64,000 nucleotides of DNA from Burkholderiales bacterium 67-32. GTDB taxonomy: Bacteria; Pseudomonadota; Gammaproteobacteria; Burkholderiales; Burkholderiaceae_B. How positions within the stretch are numbered: the first letter of the stretch is position 1; every line of letters starts with the position of its first letter. The stretch is taken from the NCBI GenBank assembly GCA_001898625.1, contig MKUP01000004.1, forward strand, positions 62,001-126,000, in the 5' to 3' direction. Both the position numbers and the translations under genes were made by a program. The notes beneath the pieces were generated by a model. It did not search any database. It was not told the DNA's origin and saw nothing but the letters and a program-made list of their open reading frames with translations. Shown here piece by piece: positions 53,539-61,676 of the stretch.

Positions 53539-53553
53539 TTCCGCGCCACGGAA
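53539..53553. promoter_or_regulatory. Candidate IclR operator, copy 1
   Basis: TTCCGCGCCACGGAA: five-base arms TTCCG/CGGAA around CGCCA, between the divergent Bug (52449) and IclR (53624) genes. The identical 15 bases recur at 54405. IclR-family sites are often palindromes with TTCCG-type arms. Confidence 0.6.
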
Positions 53554-53623
53554 CGGGGCGATTCCAGCAAAGGCCGGCCCGGCGCTATGATCGGGGCGCC
53601 AGCACACGGAGGAAACGGCAGGC

Positions 53624-54400
53624 ATGTCCGAAACGAACGCGATCGGGCCGGTAGTCCGGGCGTTGAACATCCTGCGGGCGCTGAATCACCAGCCGCAGAG
53701 TTCGCTCCAGTCCCTGCACCAGGCCACCGGACTGCCCAAGTCCACCATCCACCGCCTGCTGGCCACGCTCAAGAGCGAGGGCTACGTGCGCGCCGACGTG
53801 GTCAAGGGCACGTACACGCTGACCGAGAAGGTCCTGTGCCTGAGCGAAGGCTTCTCCGAACCCGAACTGGTGGTGGAAGTCGGCGCGCCCATCGTGCTCA
53901 AGAGCACGCGCGCCACCGGACTGCCGCTGGCCCTGGGCACCCTGGACCGCGGCCACATCGTCGTTCGCTACAGCTCCATGCCCTACAGCCCCATCGGGTC
54001 CGAGCACACCACGGTCGGCCACGTCCACGACCTCTTGCATTCCGGCATGGGGCAGGCCTACCTGGCCTATTGCAGCCAGGCCGAACGCGACCGCCTGCTG
54101 CAATGGATGCAGGCTTCGCTGCCCGAGCCGGGCCTGTGGCCGCCGGTGGAACAGGACATCCAGCATCAACTGGCTGTCACGCGCCGACGCGGCTACGGCC
54201 TGCGCAAGGGCCAGGGCCGCGGCTCCAGCACCACGCTGGCGGTGCCGCTGGCCCACGGCGAGCGCGTGCTGGGCGTGCTGTCGCTGACCACCTTCGGCTC
54301 GCTGCTGACCCCGGAGCGCCTGCGCGAATGCGTGAACCACCTCGACCGGACGCGCCAGGAAATCTGCGCCGCCGTCGGCGCGCGGCTGGCCCAAGGCTGA
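53624..54400 (+). CDS. IclR-family transcriptional regulator
   Basis: 258 aa. HTH in residues 5-65 (VVRALNILRALNHQPQSSLQSLHQATGLPKSTIHRLLATLKSEGYV). The IclR effector domain follows, with PLALGTLDRGHIVVRY, HTTVGHVHDLLHSGMGQAYLAY and YGLRKGQGRGSSTTLAVPL, where an acidic/aromatic ligand is normally bound. GGAGG before the ATG. The same 15-bp palindrome lies upstream and four bases downstream, so it probably controls both the Bug pair and the hydrolase gene. Confidence 0.93.
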   Translation: MSETNAIGPVVRALNILRALNHQPQSSLQSLHQATGLPKSTIHRLLATLKSEGYVRADVVKGTYTLTEKVLCLSEGFSEPELVVEVGAPIVLKSTRATGLPLALGTLDRGHIVVRYSSMPYSPIGSEHTTVGHVHDLLHSGMGQAYLAYCSQAERDRLLQWMQASLPEPGLWPPVEQDIQHQLAVTRRRGYGLRKGQGRGSSTTLAVPLAHGERVLGVLSLTTFGSLLTPERLRECVNHLDRTRQEICAAVGARLAQG

Positions 54401-54404
54401 CGCG

Positions 54405-54419
54405 TTCCGCGCCACGGAA
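54405..54419. promoter_or_regulatory. Candidate IclR operator, copy 2
   Basis: Exact second copy of TTCCGCGCCACGGAA, four bases past the IclR stop and 109 bases before the hydrolase start. Its exact identity with the copy at 53539 is unlikely to be chance. Confidence 0.6.
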
Positions 54420-54528
54420 AGAAGCGGCGGCACGGTACCGGGCCGCCGCCGCGCGGACTTAAGCTGTCGTGCCGCGAGGCGGCCCGTGCGCCGCCCCGCT
54501 CCCACTCTCGTCAGGACTGGAGCCTCGC

Positions 54529-55503
54529 TTGAAACTCGCCAGCTACGCCACCTTCGACCGGCCCGACACCGCGCGCGTCGGATTCGTGATCTCCGACTCC
54601 GAACTGGTCGATGCCGAAACCGCATGCCGCCAATTCGCCCCCGACTTCCAGGGCCCCCTGGACATGCACCGGCTGATCGAAGCCGGCCCCGATTTCTGGG
54701 AACAGCTGCGGCAGGTGCATGCCGCGCTGGGCCAGGCCGGGCTGCCGCGCCTGCCCATGGACACGGTCCGCTTCCTTCCCGCCGTGCCGCGTCCCTCGAA
54801 GCTGTGCTGCCTGGCCCTGAACAACAGCGCCAACACCGACCGCATCGTCAAGGGCCCCAAGCACCCGGCGGTCTTCACCAAACCCTGGTCGGCGCTGGTC
54901 GGCCACGGCGAACCGATACGCCTGAAGCCCCACTACGGCCGCGTGCACCCGGAGCCCGAACTGGCGATCGTGATCGGCAAGCTGGCGCGCGACATCGACG
55001 CGGCCGACGCCTATGACCATGTGTTCGGCTACACCATCCACAACGACCTGACCTCGCCCACCATGCGCGACGAAGACAGCTTCCACTACCGCGCCATCCA
55101 CCCGGCGCTGGAAGGCGAAGGCATCCGCTACGTCGAAAGCCATGTCTCGTACAGCGGCCGCTACAAGGGTTCGGACACGTTCTCCCCGCTGGGCCCGTGG
55201 ATCGTCACCCGCGACGAGATCCCCAACCCGCACGCGCTGGACATCTCGTGCCACGTCCGCGAAGAACAGTACGCCAGCGACAACACGGCGAACCTCTTCC
55301 ACAAGCTGCCCGAGGTCCTGGCCTTCGTCTCCAGCTACATGACGCTGGTGCCGGGCGACGTGGTGTCGATGGGCACGGCGCTGGCCTCGGGCGGCAAACC
55401 CGGCCGGGCGGTCCAGAACGCCGACCTGAACAAGATCGGCGGCCCCGTCAGCGTCACCGTGGCGGGGATAGGCAAGCTCAGCAACCCTGTGCAGGCGGGC
55501 TGA
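54529..55503 (+). CDS. Fumarylacetoacetate hydrolase family protein
   Basis: 324 aa. FAH-fold enzyme; metal ligands Glu/Glu in HPEPELAIVIG and Asp in IHNDLTS, and VPGDVVSMGTA at the end. Members hydrolyse fumarylpyruvate, acylpyruvates or 2-oxo-hepta-dioates of aromatic catabolism. The TTG start is placed by GGAG seven bases before it and the natural N-terminus KLASYATF. It follows the IclR gene and carries its own operator copy. It could finish a gentisate-type route whose other enzymes are at 3718 and 6478, but that is inference. Confidence 0.9.
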   Translation: MKLASYATFDRPDTARVGFVISDSELVDAETACRQFAPDFQGPLDMHRLIEAGPDFWEQLRQVHAALGQAGLPRLPMDTVRFLPAVPRPSKLCCLALNNSANTDRIVKGPKHPAVFTKPWSALVGHGEPIRLKPHYGRVHPEPELAIVIGKLARDIDAADAYDHVFGYTIHNDLTSPTMRDEDSFHYRAIHPALEGEGIRYVESHVSYSGRYKGSDTFSPLGPWIVTRDEIPNPHALDISCHVREEQYASDNTANLFHKLPEVLAFVSSYMTLVPGDVVSMGTALASGGKPGRAVQNADLNKIGGPVSVTVAGIGKLSNPVQAG

Positions 55504-55509
55504 CGCTTC

Positions 55510-55929
55510 CTACTGCTGCGACAGCGGCAGGCCGCGGCTGCCGGCATAGAAAACGATCAGCACCACGCCCTGGTCACCGGTCACGCCGCGGTGGTATTCG
55601 CCCACCATTTCCGGCAGGACATCGCCCTGCTTGAGCAGCCGGGTCTCGCCGGTTTCCTTTTTCTCGACCGTGAGTTCTCCCGACAGGACATAGGCCGCGT
55701 TCGGGATGGGATGGGTATGCCAGGGCAGCGCGCTGTGGGCGGGAATCGTGATCCTGAGCACGGTCAGCATCGGCGCGCCCGACGGATAGGCCACGTAGGG
55801 ACGGCCGTCCCACGACGCGCCGCTCTCCATCAGCTTCTCGACCTGCACGCCGGGCGATTCCGCCGCCATGCCCATCCCCCCGGCCAGCGCCAATACCAGC
55901 GCGGCCAGTCCCCCCACGATCCGTTTCAT
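55510..55929 (-). CDS. Exported cupin-domain protein
   Basis: 139 aa. Signal peptide (MKRIVGGLAALVLALAG, cleavage near MAAES). The single cupin has the metal motif WHTHPIPNAAYVLSGEL (about 69-85) and EYHRGV (111-116). AGGGGA seven bases before the ATG. Small secreted cupins may bind metals or modulate a substrate; function not known. Convergent with the FAH gene (six bases apart). Confidence 0.87.
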   Translation of the reverse strand: MKRIVGGLAALVLALAGGMGMAAESPGVQVEKLMESGASWDGRPYVAYPSGAPMLTVLRITIPAHSALPWHTHPIPNAAYVLSGELTVEKKETGETRLLKQGDVLPEMVGEYHRGVTGDQGVVLIVFYAGSRGLPLSQQ

Positions 55930-56041
55930 GGCGATGTCCCCTTGCCTTTTATTGTGCGGCGGCCCATGTGCCGTCCGGATCGCACGATACCACCGACGGC
56001 GGTGCCGGCGTAGCGCCGCGTGAAGGCGCCCGGCTACCCGT

Positions 56042-56863
56042 TCAAAACCTCGGATCGCTCATGACGGAGTGGATCAGCGACGGGCTGCGTTCCAGCGCGA
56101 GGCTGATCTGGCGCGCTGTCTCGCGCAGCCTCGGCAGGCGGGTCTTCACCAATTCGTCCATGTCCACCCGGGCGATATTGCTGGAGCAGTTGACGGCCGC
56201 CACCGTGCGGCCATTGGCGTCCCTGACCGGCACCGCCACGGCCAGCACGCCGTACTCGAACTGGTCCTGGATCCGTGCATAGCCCCTCTCGCGCGTGGCC
56301 TCGAGCGCCCGCGCGATGTCCGCGGGATCGCTGTAGGTCTTGGACGTATAGGTGGGAAACGGTCCGCCCCGCAGGTATTCGCGCAGCAGCGGCTCGCTCA
56401 GGCTGGCCAGCAGCACGTGGCCCAGCGAAGTCGCATAGGCCGGCGAGCGATAGCCCACGCCGGCGCGAAAGCCCTTGGTTTCCTTGCTGGGCGCGTGGGC
56501 AACGTAGACCACGTCGTTCCCGTCCAGGACGGCCAGCGACGCCGAATCGTGGAACTCCTCGACGAGGTCCTGCAGGAAAGGCTGCGCCACCTGCCTCAGG
56601 TTCATGGACATCAGGAACGCGGACCCCAGCGCCAACACCTTGGGGCGCAACAGGAAGCGGCGGCCGTTCATGCCGACGAACCCCAGTTCCTTCAAGGTGA
56701 GCAGACAGCGGCGCGCCGTGGCTGGCGCCATGCCGGTCACGGCCGCGACTTCGCTCAGGTTCATTTCCGGGCGCTCCGCCGTGAATGCCTGGATCACTTC
56801 CAGCCCGCGGGCCAGCGCGGCGACGAAATCGCCCGAGTCCTTGATGGTCTTGCTTTCGTTCAT
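56042..56863 (-). CDS. IclR-family transcriptional regulator (PcaR/PobR-like)
   Basis: 273 aa. HTH with ALARGLEVIQAFTAERPEMNLSEVAAVTGMAPATARRCLLTLKELGFV (about 17-65), the arrangement of PcaU/PcaR/PobR regulators of aromatic catabolism. Effector domain from about 95, with YVAHAPSKETKGFRAGVGYRSPAYATSLGHVLLASL. Last gene of an operon with retro-Claisenase, Bug and SMP-30 genes. It probably acts on the tandem site at 59661. A GTG eight codons upstream is an alternative start. Confidence 0.92.
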   Translation of the reverse strand: MNESKTIKDSGDFVAALARGLEVIQAFTAERPEMNLSEVAAVTGMAPATARRCLLTLKELGFVGMNGRRFLLRPKVLALGSAFLMSMNLRQVAQPFLQDLVEEFHDSASLAVLDGNDVVYVAHAPSKETKGFRAGVGYRSPAYATSLGHVLLASLSEPLLREYLRGGPFPTYTSKTYSDPADIARALEATRERGYARIQDQFEYGVLAVAVPVRDANGRTVAAVNCSSNIARVDMDELVKTRLPRLRETARQISLALERSPSLIHSVMSDPRF

Positions 56864-56946
56864 GGGGATTGCATTGATCCGGGACACTGCACCGCGCGGA
56901 TTTTACCCGGCGGCGCCGCCACGGCCCGCTCCCATGAACACCGCGG

Positions 56947-57711
56947 TCACGCAGCGGGTTCCTTCATCCTGGCCAAGCCTTCGAGCGCAAGGCCGTACCC
57001 CAGCACGTCATGCAGGCGCGCCTTGAGCTCCTGGTTCAGGCACACGCGGGTATAGCGCCGCACCAGCCGGGGCTGCTTCATCAGTTCGGCGGCAAGCTCC
57101 CGGGCCCGTGGCATCAGGCCGGCTGCCGGCAGTACCTCGTTCACCAGGCCCATGTCCAGCGCCTGCCGCGCGCCGATCTCCTGTCCGGTCAACAGGAAAT
57201 AGTGGCCCCGCGCCCGTCCCATCAGCAGCGGCATGACCAGGTGCATGCCGTCGCCCGGCACCATGCCACCGCGGAAGTGCGCCGTATCCTGGATCGTTGC
57301 GGTCTCGGCGGCCAGCACGATGTCGCCCAGCAGCGGAATCTCGGCATGGCGCACCGCCGGTCCGTTGATGATGCTGATCACGGGCACGTCGATGTCGAGC
57401 AGGTTGATGAGCAGGTGCCGGCCTTCCCAGTAGATCGGATCGTAGATGGTCGGCGTCATCGAATTGCGATTGACGTGGCCCCCCGGTGCCACGGGGGGAC
57501 CGCTGAAGGCATCGCCCGTTCCCGTCATGATGACCACCTCGTTCTCGCGGTCGCGTCCCACGTCCAGGAAGGCTTGCTCGAACTCCCGGTGCGATTGCAG
57601 GTTCCATTGGAGCGGACCGCCCTGGTGGTGGAAATGCATCTCCAGCACCCCGTCCTCGCGGATCATCCTGATAGTCTCGAATTTGTTTGCGTAGTCGTCG
57701 AATTGGCTCAC
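56947..57711 (-). CDS. 6-oxocamphor hydrolase-like retro-Claisenase (crotonase family)
   Basis: 254 aa. The sequence follows Rhodococcus 6-oxocamphor hydrolase (CamK) throughout: DGVLEMHFH near residue 20, RENEVVIMTGTGDAF (55-69), NGPAVRHAEIP (116-126), AHFRGGMVPGDGMH (144-157) and YFLLTGQEIGAR (171-182). His122, His145, Asp154 and Glu244 coincide by number with the catalytic set reported for that enzyme, and Trp36 with its Trp40. It should cleave a non-activated cyclic or acyclic beta-diketone hydrolytically, a C-C bond cleavage. The start is GTG, with AGGA seven bases upstream. No CoA substrate is needed, which sets it apart from true enoyl-CoA hydratases. Confidence 0.87.
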   Translation of the reverse strand: MSQFDDYANKFETIRMIREDGVLEMHFHHQGGPLQWNLQSHREFEQAFLDVGRDRENEVVIMTGTGDAFSGPPVAPGGHVNRNSMTPTIYDPIYWEGRHLLINLLDIDVPVISIINGPAVRHAEIPLLGDIVLAAETATIQDTAHFRGGMVPGDGMHLVMPLLMGRARGHYFLLTGQEIGARQALDMGLVNEVLPAAGLMPRARELAAELMKQPRLVRRYTRVCLNQELKARLHDVLGYGLALEGLARMKEPAA

Positions 57712-57737
57712 GGTTCATTCCTGCTGGTGAAAAGGCA

Positions 57738-58712
57738 TCACAGCTTGATGCCGGCGGACTGGATGGACTGCCGCCAGCGTTCGGTATCGCTGCGCATGAG
57801 GTCGCCGAAATCGGCGCGGCTGTCGCCCCCGGGCGTCAACGCCTGGGGTAGGAGCACTTCCTCGACGAAATGCCGGTCTCGCAGCACGGCCTGTACGTCG
57901 GCGTGGATCTTGTCCAGGATGCCGGCCGGCGTCCCGGCGCGGCCCGCCAGGCCGAACCAGACGTTGACGGCAAATCCCGGCACCCCCGCCTCGGCAACGG
58001 TGGGCAGGTCCGGACGCAGGGATACGCGCTGCTGCGTGGCCACCGCCAGGATGCGAACCGTCCCGGCCTTCTCCTGCTGCTGGAATGCGCCCAGCGTGCC
58101 GATGTAGAGACTGACCTGCCCGCCTATCATGTCGGTGGTGACCTGCGCGGTTCCCTTGTAGGGAACGTGCAGCATGCGCGTGCCGCTGAGCTGCTGGAAC
58201 GCTTCCATCGCGACGTGCGGATAGGACCCGGGGCCGAGCGATCCATACGGTGTGTTCGGATGCGCCTTCAGGTAGGCGACCAGTTCCTTCACGCTGTGCA
58301 CGGGCAGCTTGCTCGAAACCACCAGGATGGGAACCTGCCGCGCGACCACGGTGATGGACGCGAAGTCCTTCAACGGGTCGTACGCCATGTCCGCATGCAG
58401 CGAGGGCAGGATGACGAACGGCGCGCTGTCCGCCAGCACCAGGGTGTAGCCGTCGGGCTGCGCCTTGGCGACCGCGGCCGCGCCTATCATGCCCGAGGCG
58501 CCGCCGCGGTTCTCGACGATCACGGGCTGGCCCCATCGGGTGCTCAGCTGCGAGGCGATGCTGCGCGCGACGGTATCCGTGGCGCCGCCCGGCGTATAGG
58601 GCACGACGATGCGCACCGGCCGGTCGGGGTAGCCGGCCGGCTCGGCATGCGCGCCGGCTACGCCGGCCAGCAGCGCGGCACAGGCCAGGCGGCGAACGAT
58701 GGAAGTCTTCAC
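57738..58712 (-). CDS. Bug-family receptor
   Basis: 324 aa. Signal peptide ends near AHAEP. Motifs: PDRPVRIVVPYTPGGATDTVARSI, VENRGGASGMIGAAA, QPDGYTL, HVPYKGTAQVTTDMI. GTG start with AAGGAGGAG upstream (spacing about six). Lies between the SMP-30 and retro-Claisenase genes in one operon, so it probably brings in the operon's substrate. Confidence 0.93.
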   Translation of the reverse strand: MKTSIVRRLACAALLAGVAGAHAEPAGYPDRPVRIVVPYTPGGATDTVARSIASQLSTRWGQPVIVENRGGASGMIGAAAVAKAQPDGYTLVLADSAPFVILPSLHADMAYDPLKDFASITVVARQVPILVVSSKLPVHSVKELVAYLKAHPNTPYGSLGPGSYPHVAMEAFQQLSGTRMLHVPYKGTAQVTTDMIGGQVSLYIGTLGAFQQQEKAGTVRILAVATQQRVSLRPDLPTVAEAGVPGFAVNVWFGLAGRAGTPAGILDKIHADVQAVLRDRHFVEEVLLPQALTPGGDSRADFGDLMRSDTERWRQSIQSAGIKL

Positions 58713-58733
58713 GATGTCTCCTCCTTGGAGTCT

Positions 58734-59645
58734 TTATCCCAGGAATTCGGGCTCCGGCAATCCCTGCACGCCGGGCCTGACCGCCAGCACGTTGCCCGCC
58801 AGCGGCTGCTGTGCCAGTTCCTTTTCCTGCATGCGGCGCCTGGCGGTGGTGATGTAGAGAATGTCGAGGTCGGGCCCGCCGAAGCACAGACTCGACACGC
58901 GGCGCACCGGCAGGTTGATGACGGTGTCGATGCGGCCGCGCGGGTCGTAGCGCGTCACGCACCAGCCGTCCATGTTGGCGCTCCAGAAGCAGCCGTCGGC
59001 ATCCACCGTGGAGCCGTCGCAGATGCCCCTGCCCAGCGGGACGTCGGCGAAATGGCGGCGGTTGTGGATGGCCCCGTCCACCGAGTCGTAGTCGAAGACA
59101 TCGATCCGGCAGCTGAATGAATCGGTCATGTACATCAGGCGGTTGTCGGGGCTGAACGACATGCCGTTGATGGCGGTGATGCCCTCCATGACCAGCGTCG
59201 TGCGCAGGTCGGGGTCCAGCCTGAACAGCCGCCCGCGCGGCGTATAGGCGGCAGCCTCGACCGTGCCGGACCAGAAGCGGCCATGCCGGTCGACCTTGCC
59301 GTCGTTGAACCGGTTGCCCGGACGCTCGGCGTCGGGCCGCGCGATCTCGGACAAGGTCCCGGTCTCGGGCGAAAAGAAATAGAAGCCCGAACGCATTCCC
59401 ACCACCAGGCCTCCCTGGGCCCGCAGGCCGATGCTGCCGACCTCCTCGTGCATCTTCCAGCTCTGCTTGTCGCCACTGGCCGGGTCCAGCCGGTGGATGA
59501 ACTGCCCGATGCCGTCCACCCACCACAGCTTCTGGTGGCGATGGTCCCAGACGATGGACTCGCCCAGGATGTCCTGTCCCGCGTCGGCGATATCGATGAC
59601 GGACCCGACCATGTCGATCGGCCTCGTCGTGCTGCGCACTGTCAT
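58734..59645 (-). CDS. SMP-30/gluconolactonase family lactonase
   Basis: 303 aa six-bladed propeller. Metal ligands: Glu in GESIVW (28-33), Asn/Asp in NRFNDGK (about 111-117), Asn in NGMSFSPDN (about 160-168) and Asp in DGSTVDADG (about 209-217). Members hydrolyse lactones of sugars or other ring compounds. GGAAGAG lies before the ATG. It is the first gene of the four-gene operon and could open a lactone formed upstream of or downstream from the beta-diketone cleavage. A luciferin-regenerating or organophosphatase role cannot be excluded. Confidence 0.9.
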   Translation of the reverse strand: MTVRSTTRPIDMVGSVIDIADAGQDILGESIVWDHRHQKLWWVDGIGQFIHRLDPASGDKQSWKMHEEVGSIGLRAQGGLVVGMRSGFYFFSPETGTLSEIARPDAERPGNRFNDGKVDRHGRFWSGTVEAAAYTPRGRLFRLDPDLRTTLVMEGITAINGMSFSPDNRLMYMTDSFSCRIDVFDYDSVDGAIHNRRHFADVPLGRGICDGSTVDADGCFWSANMDGWCVTRYDPRGRIDTVINLPVRRVSSLCFGGPDLDILYITTARRRMQEKELAQQPLAGNVLAVRPGVQGLPEPEFLG

Positions 59646-59660
59646 GCCCTCTTCCTTTTT

Positions 59661-59692
59661 TTCGCTAGACGAATATTTTTTCGATTAACGAA
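59661..59692. promoter_or_regulatory. Tandem palindromes, candidate IclR operator
   Basis: Two copies of TTCG-N5-CGAA: TTCGCTAGACGAA (59661-59673) and TTCGATTAACGAA (59680-59692), 19 bases apart (about two helical turns), both extended by T-runs and ATA. They lie 16 to 47 bases ahead of the SMP-30 gene start. Confidence 0.6.
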
Positions 59693-59774
59693 TAAATGGT
59701 GCGCGTGCCGGAAGAAGAAGTCAAGGGGGATGGGAAATGGTCCGCGACGGGACGCAGGAGAAAATCTGAAGGAG

Positions 59775-59793
59775 GCCGCCGCGAACGGGCGGC
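59775..59793 (-). terminator. G+C-rich hairpin after class II aldolase
   Basis: GCCGCC/GGCGGC form a six-base stem 22 bases past the aldolase stop, followed on the minus strand by a mixed C/T stretch (CCTCCTTC) and later ATTTTC. A weak terminator candidate. Confidence 0.35.
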
Positions 59794-59814
59794 TTCCGGT
59801 ACCGGGAAAACGGG

Positions 59815-60528
59815 TCAGGCGTCGATATCCACTTCCTCGCACCACAGGTCCCAGCACCGCTTGAGCTGGCCGCGGTTGGTCTCGGTGGCGAGGTCGGATT
59901 CGGTCTCGGACAGGTAGCGCACGCGGTCCGACACCCGCATCGCCCCCAGTTGCATGCCCGCGTTGACCTCGGCGTAGACCGCCCGGTAGATGGCTTCCTC
60001 CAGGCTGGTTCCCACCATGGTCGATCCATGGCCGACCATCAGCACCGCGCTGGCGGGCCCCAGGGTGTCGGCCAGGTGGCGGCCCAGGTCGTGGTCGCGT
60101 ATCAGCATGTCGGTCTCGCGGCCGGTGGCCTCGCGGATGTCGAACTTCGCGGTCCGCGTCAGGAACCCGGCCATGTGAAACATGGGCTTGACCGACACGT
60201 CGGTGGCGGCGATGGTGATCATGGCCGCCGAATGGCTGTGGACCACGGCCTGGACGTCGGGACGGGTGCGGTAGATCTCGCCGTGGATGAAGCGTTCCAG
60301 GTACAGGCGCCGGGTATCGCCGCCCACCGGATTCGATTCCTCGTCCAGCTCGACGATGTCCGCTTCCTTGACTAGGTTGGGCGCCCGGTTGCACGAGATC
60401 AGGTAGTGGCCCGCGATCTCGGGGTGGCGGCAACTGACGTGCCCGAACCCGTCGACGATGCCCTTCAGGTAAAGAATGCGGTTGGCCCGCGCCAGGTTGC
60501 GGCGCGCCTCCAGCACGATTTCGTTCAT
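59815..60528 (-). CDS. Class II aldolase/adducin family protein
   Basis: 237 aa. Zn ligands His97 and His99 in VVHSHSA (95-101), Glu84 in HGEIY and a late His in GHGST. The family includes fuculose/rhamnulose phosphate aldolases and non-phosphorylated substrates. The start is the ATG at 60528, seven bases after GGGGAG. Nothing identifies the substrate; adjacent Bug and SMP-30 genes suggest a sugar-acid- or lactone-related pathway. Divergent from the Bug gene at 60687 across an ATCAAT-type palindrome. Confidence 0.9.
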   Translation of the reverse strand: MNEIVLEARRNLARANRILYLKGIVDGFGHVSCRHPEIAGHYLISCNRAPNLVKEADIVELDEESNPVGGDTRRLYLERFIHGEIYRTRPDVQAVVHSHSAAMITIAATDVSVKPMFHMAGFLTRTAKFDIREATGRETDMLIRDHDLGRHLADTLGPASAVLMVGHGSTMVGTSLEEAIYRAVYAEVNAGMQLGAMRVSDRVRYLSETESDLATETNRGQLKRCWDLWCEEVDIDA

Positions 60529-60588
60529 GAGCATGCTCCCCGTGTTCCGCTCGTTGTATCGATTTCGTATTGTGCACCCGAAGAGTTC

Positions 60589-60603
60589 ATCAATTTTATT
60601 GAT
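60589..60603. promoter_or_regulatory. Palindrome ATCAAT-TTT-ATTGAT, candidate operator
   Basis: Perfect six-base arms around TTT (60589-60603), followed by a third ATCAAT at 60611-60616, in the 158-base divergent region of the aldolase and Bug genes. No regulator gene is adjacent; the nearest are IclR at 56042 and LysR at 61677. Confidence 0.45.
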
Positions 60604-60686
60604 CTTCGACATCAATCTGGCTGACCGACTTGACGGCCGGCCTGTGAAATACTCGGACCCAAGAAGAGAACATCCGGAGGATACAC

Positions 60687-61661
60687 ATGACCCACACTCC
60701 CCTCGCTCGCGGGCTGGCCCTGATCGGCGGCGGCCTGGCGCTTTCGCTCACGCTGGCCGCCACCGCGGCCGACACCTGGCCCGCCAAGCCCATCACCTTC
60801 GTCGTGCCCTCGTCGCCCGGCGGCGGCACCGACATCTACGCCCGGCTGCTGGCCGAAGGCGTGGGCAAGGAGCTCAAGCAGACCGTCGTGGTCGAGAACA
60901 AGCCCGGCGCCAGCGGCAACATCGGCGCGGCGGCGGCGGCGCGCGCCGCGCCCGACGGCTACACCTTCCTGGTCTCGGCCACGCCGGCGATCGCGGTCAA
61001 TCCCTATCTGTACAAGAACCTGCCCTACGACGCCGAGAAGGACCTCGTGCCGGTGGCCCGCGGCGTGGACGCGCCCCTGGTCTACGTCGTACCGCCCGGC
61101 TCGCGCTTCAAGACGCTGGACGACCTGCTGGCCGCCGGCAAGAGCGAGCCCGGCAAGCTGGCGTTCGGATCGGCCGGCCACGGCTCGCCCACCTTCCTGG
61201 GCGTGAAGGTCATGGAAGAAAAGACCGGCGCCGCGTTCACGCACGTGCCGTACAAGGGCATGGCGCCGACCATGCAGGACTTCCTGGGCGGACGCCTGGA
61301 CTTCCTGCAATCGGACGTCGCCTCGGTGCTTCCCCACATCAAGTCGGGCAAGGCCGTCCCGCTCGCCATCAGCAGCAAGTCGCCGCTGTTCCCGAAGGTA
61401 CCGGTGTGGACCGACAAGGGCCTGCCGGACGTGCCGCAGTCCTTCAGCGTGATGGCGCCCGCGGGCACGCCCGAGGCCGTCATCCAGAAGATGAGCCAGA
61501 CCGTGGTCAAGACCATGCAGGAGCCGTCGGTCAAGCAGCGCCTGATCGAGCAGGGCTACCTCCCGGTCTCGGACACGCCAGCCAAGTTCAGCCAGCAGTT
61601 GAAGGCCGAGCGCGCGATGTGGAAGTCGCTGATCGAACGCAACCACATCACGGTCGAATAA
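60687..61661 (+). CDS. Bug-family receptor
   Basis: 324 aa. Signal peptide ends near ATAAD. Motifs: PAKPITFVVPSSPGGGTDIYAR, VENKPGASGNIGAAA, APDGYTF, HVPYKGMAPTMQDF. GGAGG before the ATG. It stands alone on the plus strand, divergent from the class II aldolase gene and 15 bases from the end of the LysR gene at 61677. Confidence 0.93.
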   Translation: MTHTPLARGLALIGGGLALSLTLAATAADTWPAKPITFVVPSSPGGGTDIYARLLAEGVGKELKQTVVVENKPGASGNIGAAAAARAAPDGYTFLVSATPAIAVNPYLYKNLPYDAEKDLVPVARGVDAPLVYVVPPGSRFKTLDDLLAAGKSEPGKLAFGSAGHGSPTFLGVKVMEEKTGAAFTHVPYKGMAPTMQDFLGGRLDFLQSDVASVLPHIKSGKAVPLAISSKSPLFPKVPVWTDKGLPDVPQSFSVMAPAGTPEAVIQKMSQTVVKTMQEPSVKQRLIEQGYLPVSDTPAKFSQQLKAERAMWKSLIERNHITVE

Positions 61662-61676
61662 ACCCGTGGCCGGCGC

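Noticed and set aside
54529-55503. Assigning the FAH-family gene as fumarylpyruvate hydrolase of the first operon
   Set aside because: It is 47 kb away, has its own IclR operator and could act on other acylpyruvates; kept only as a possibility.
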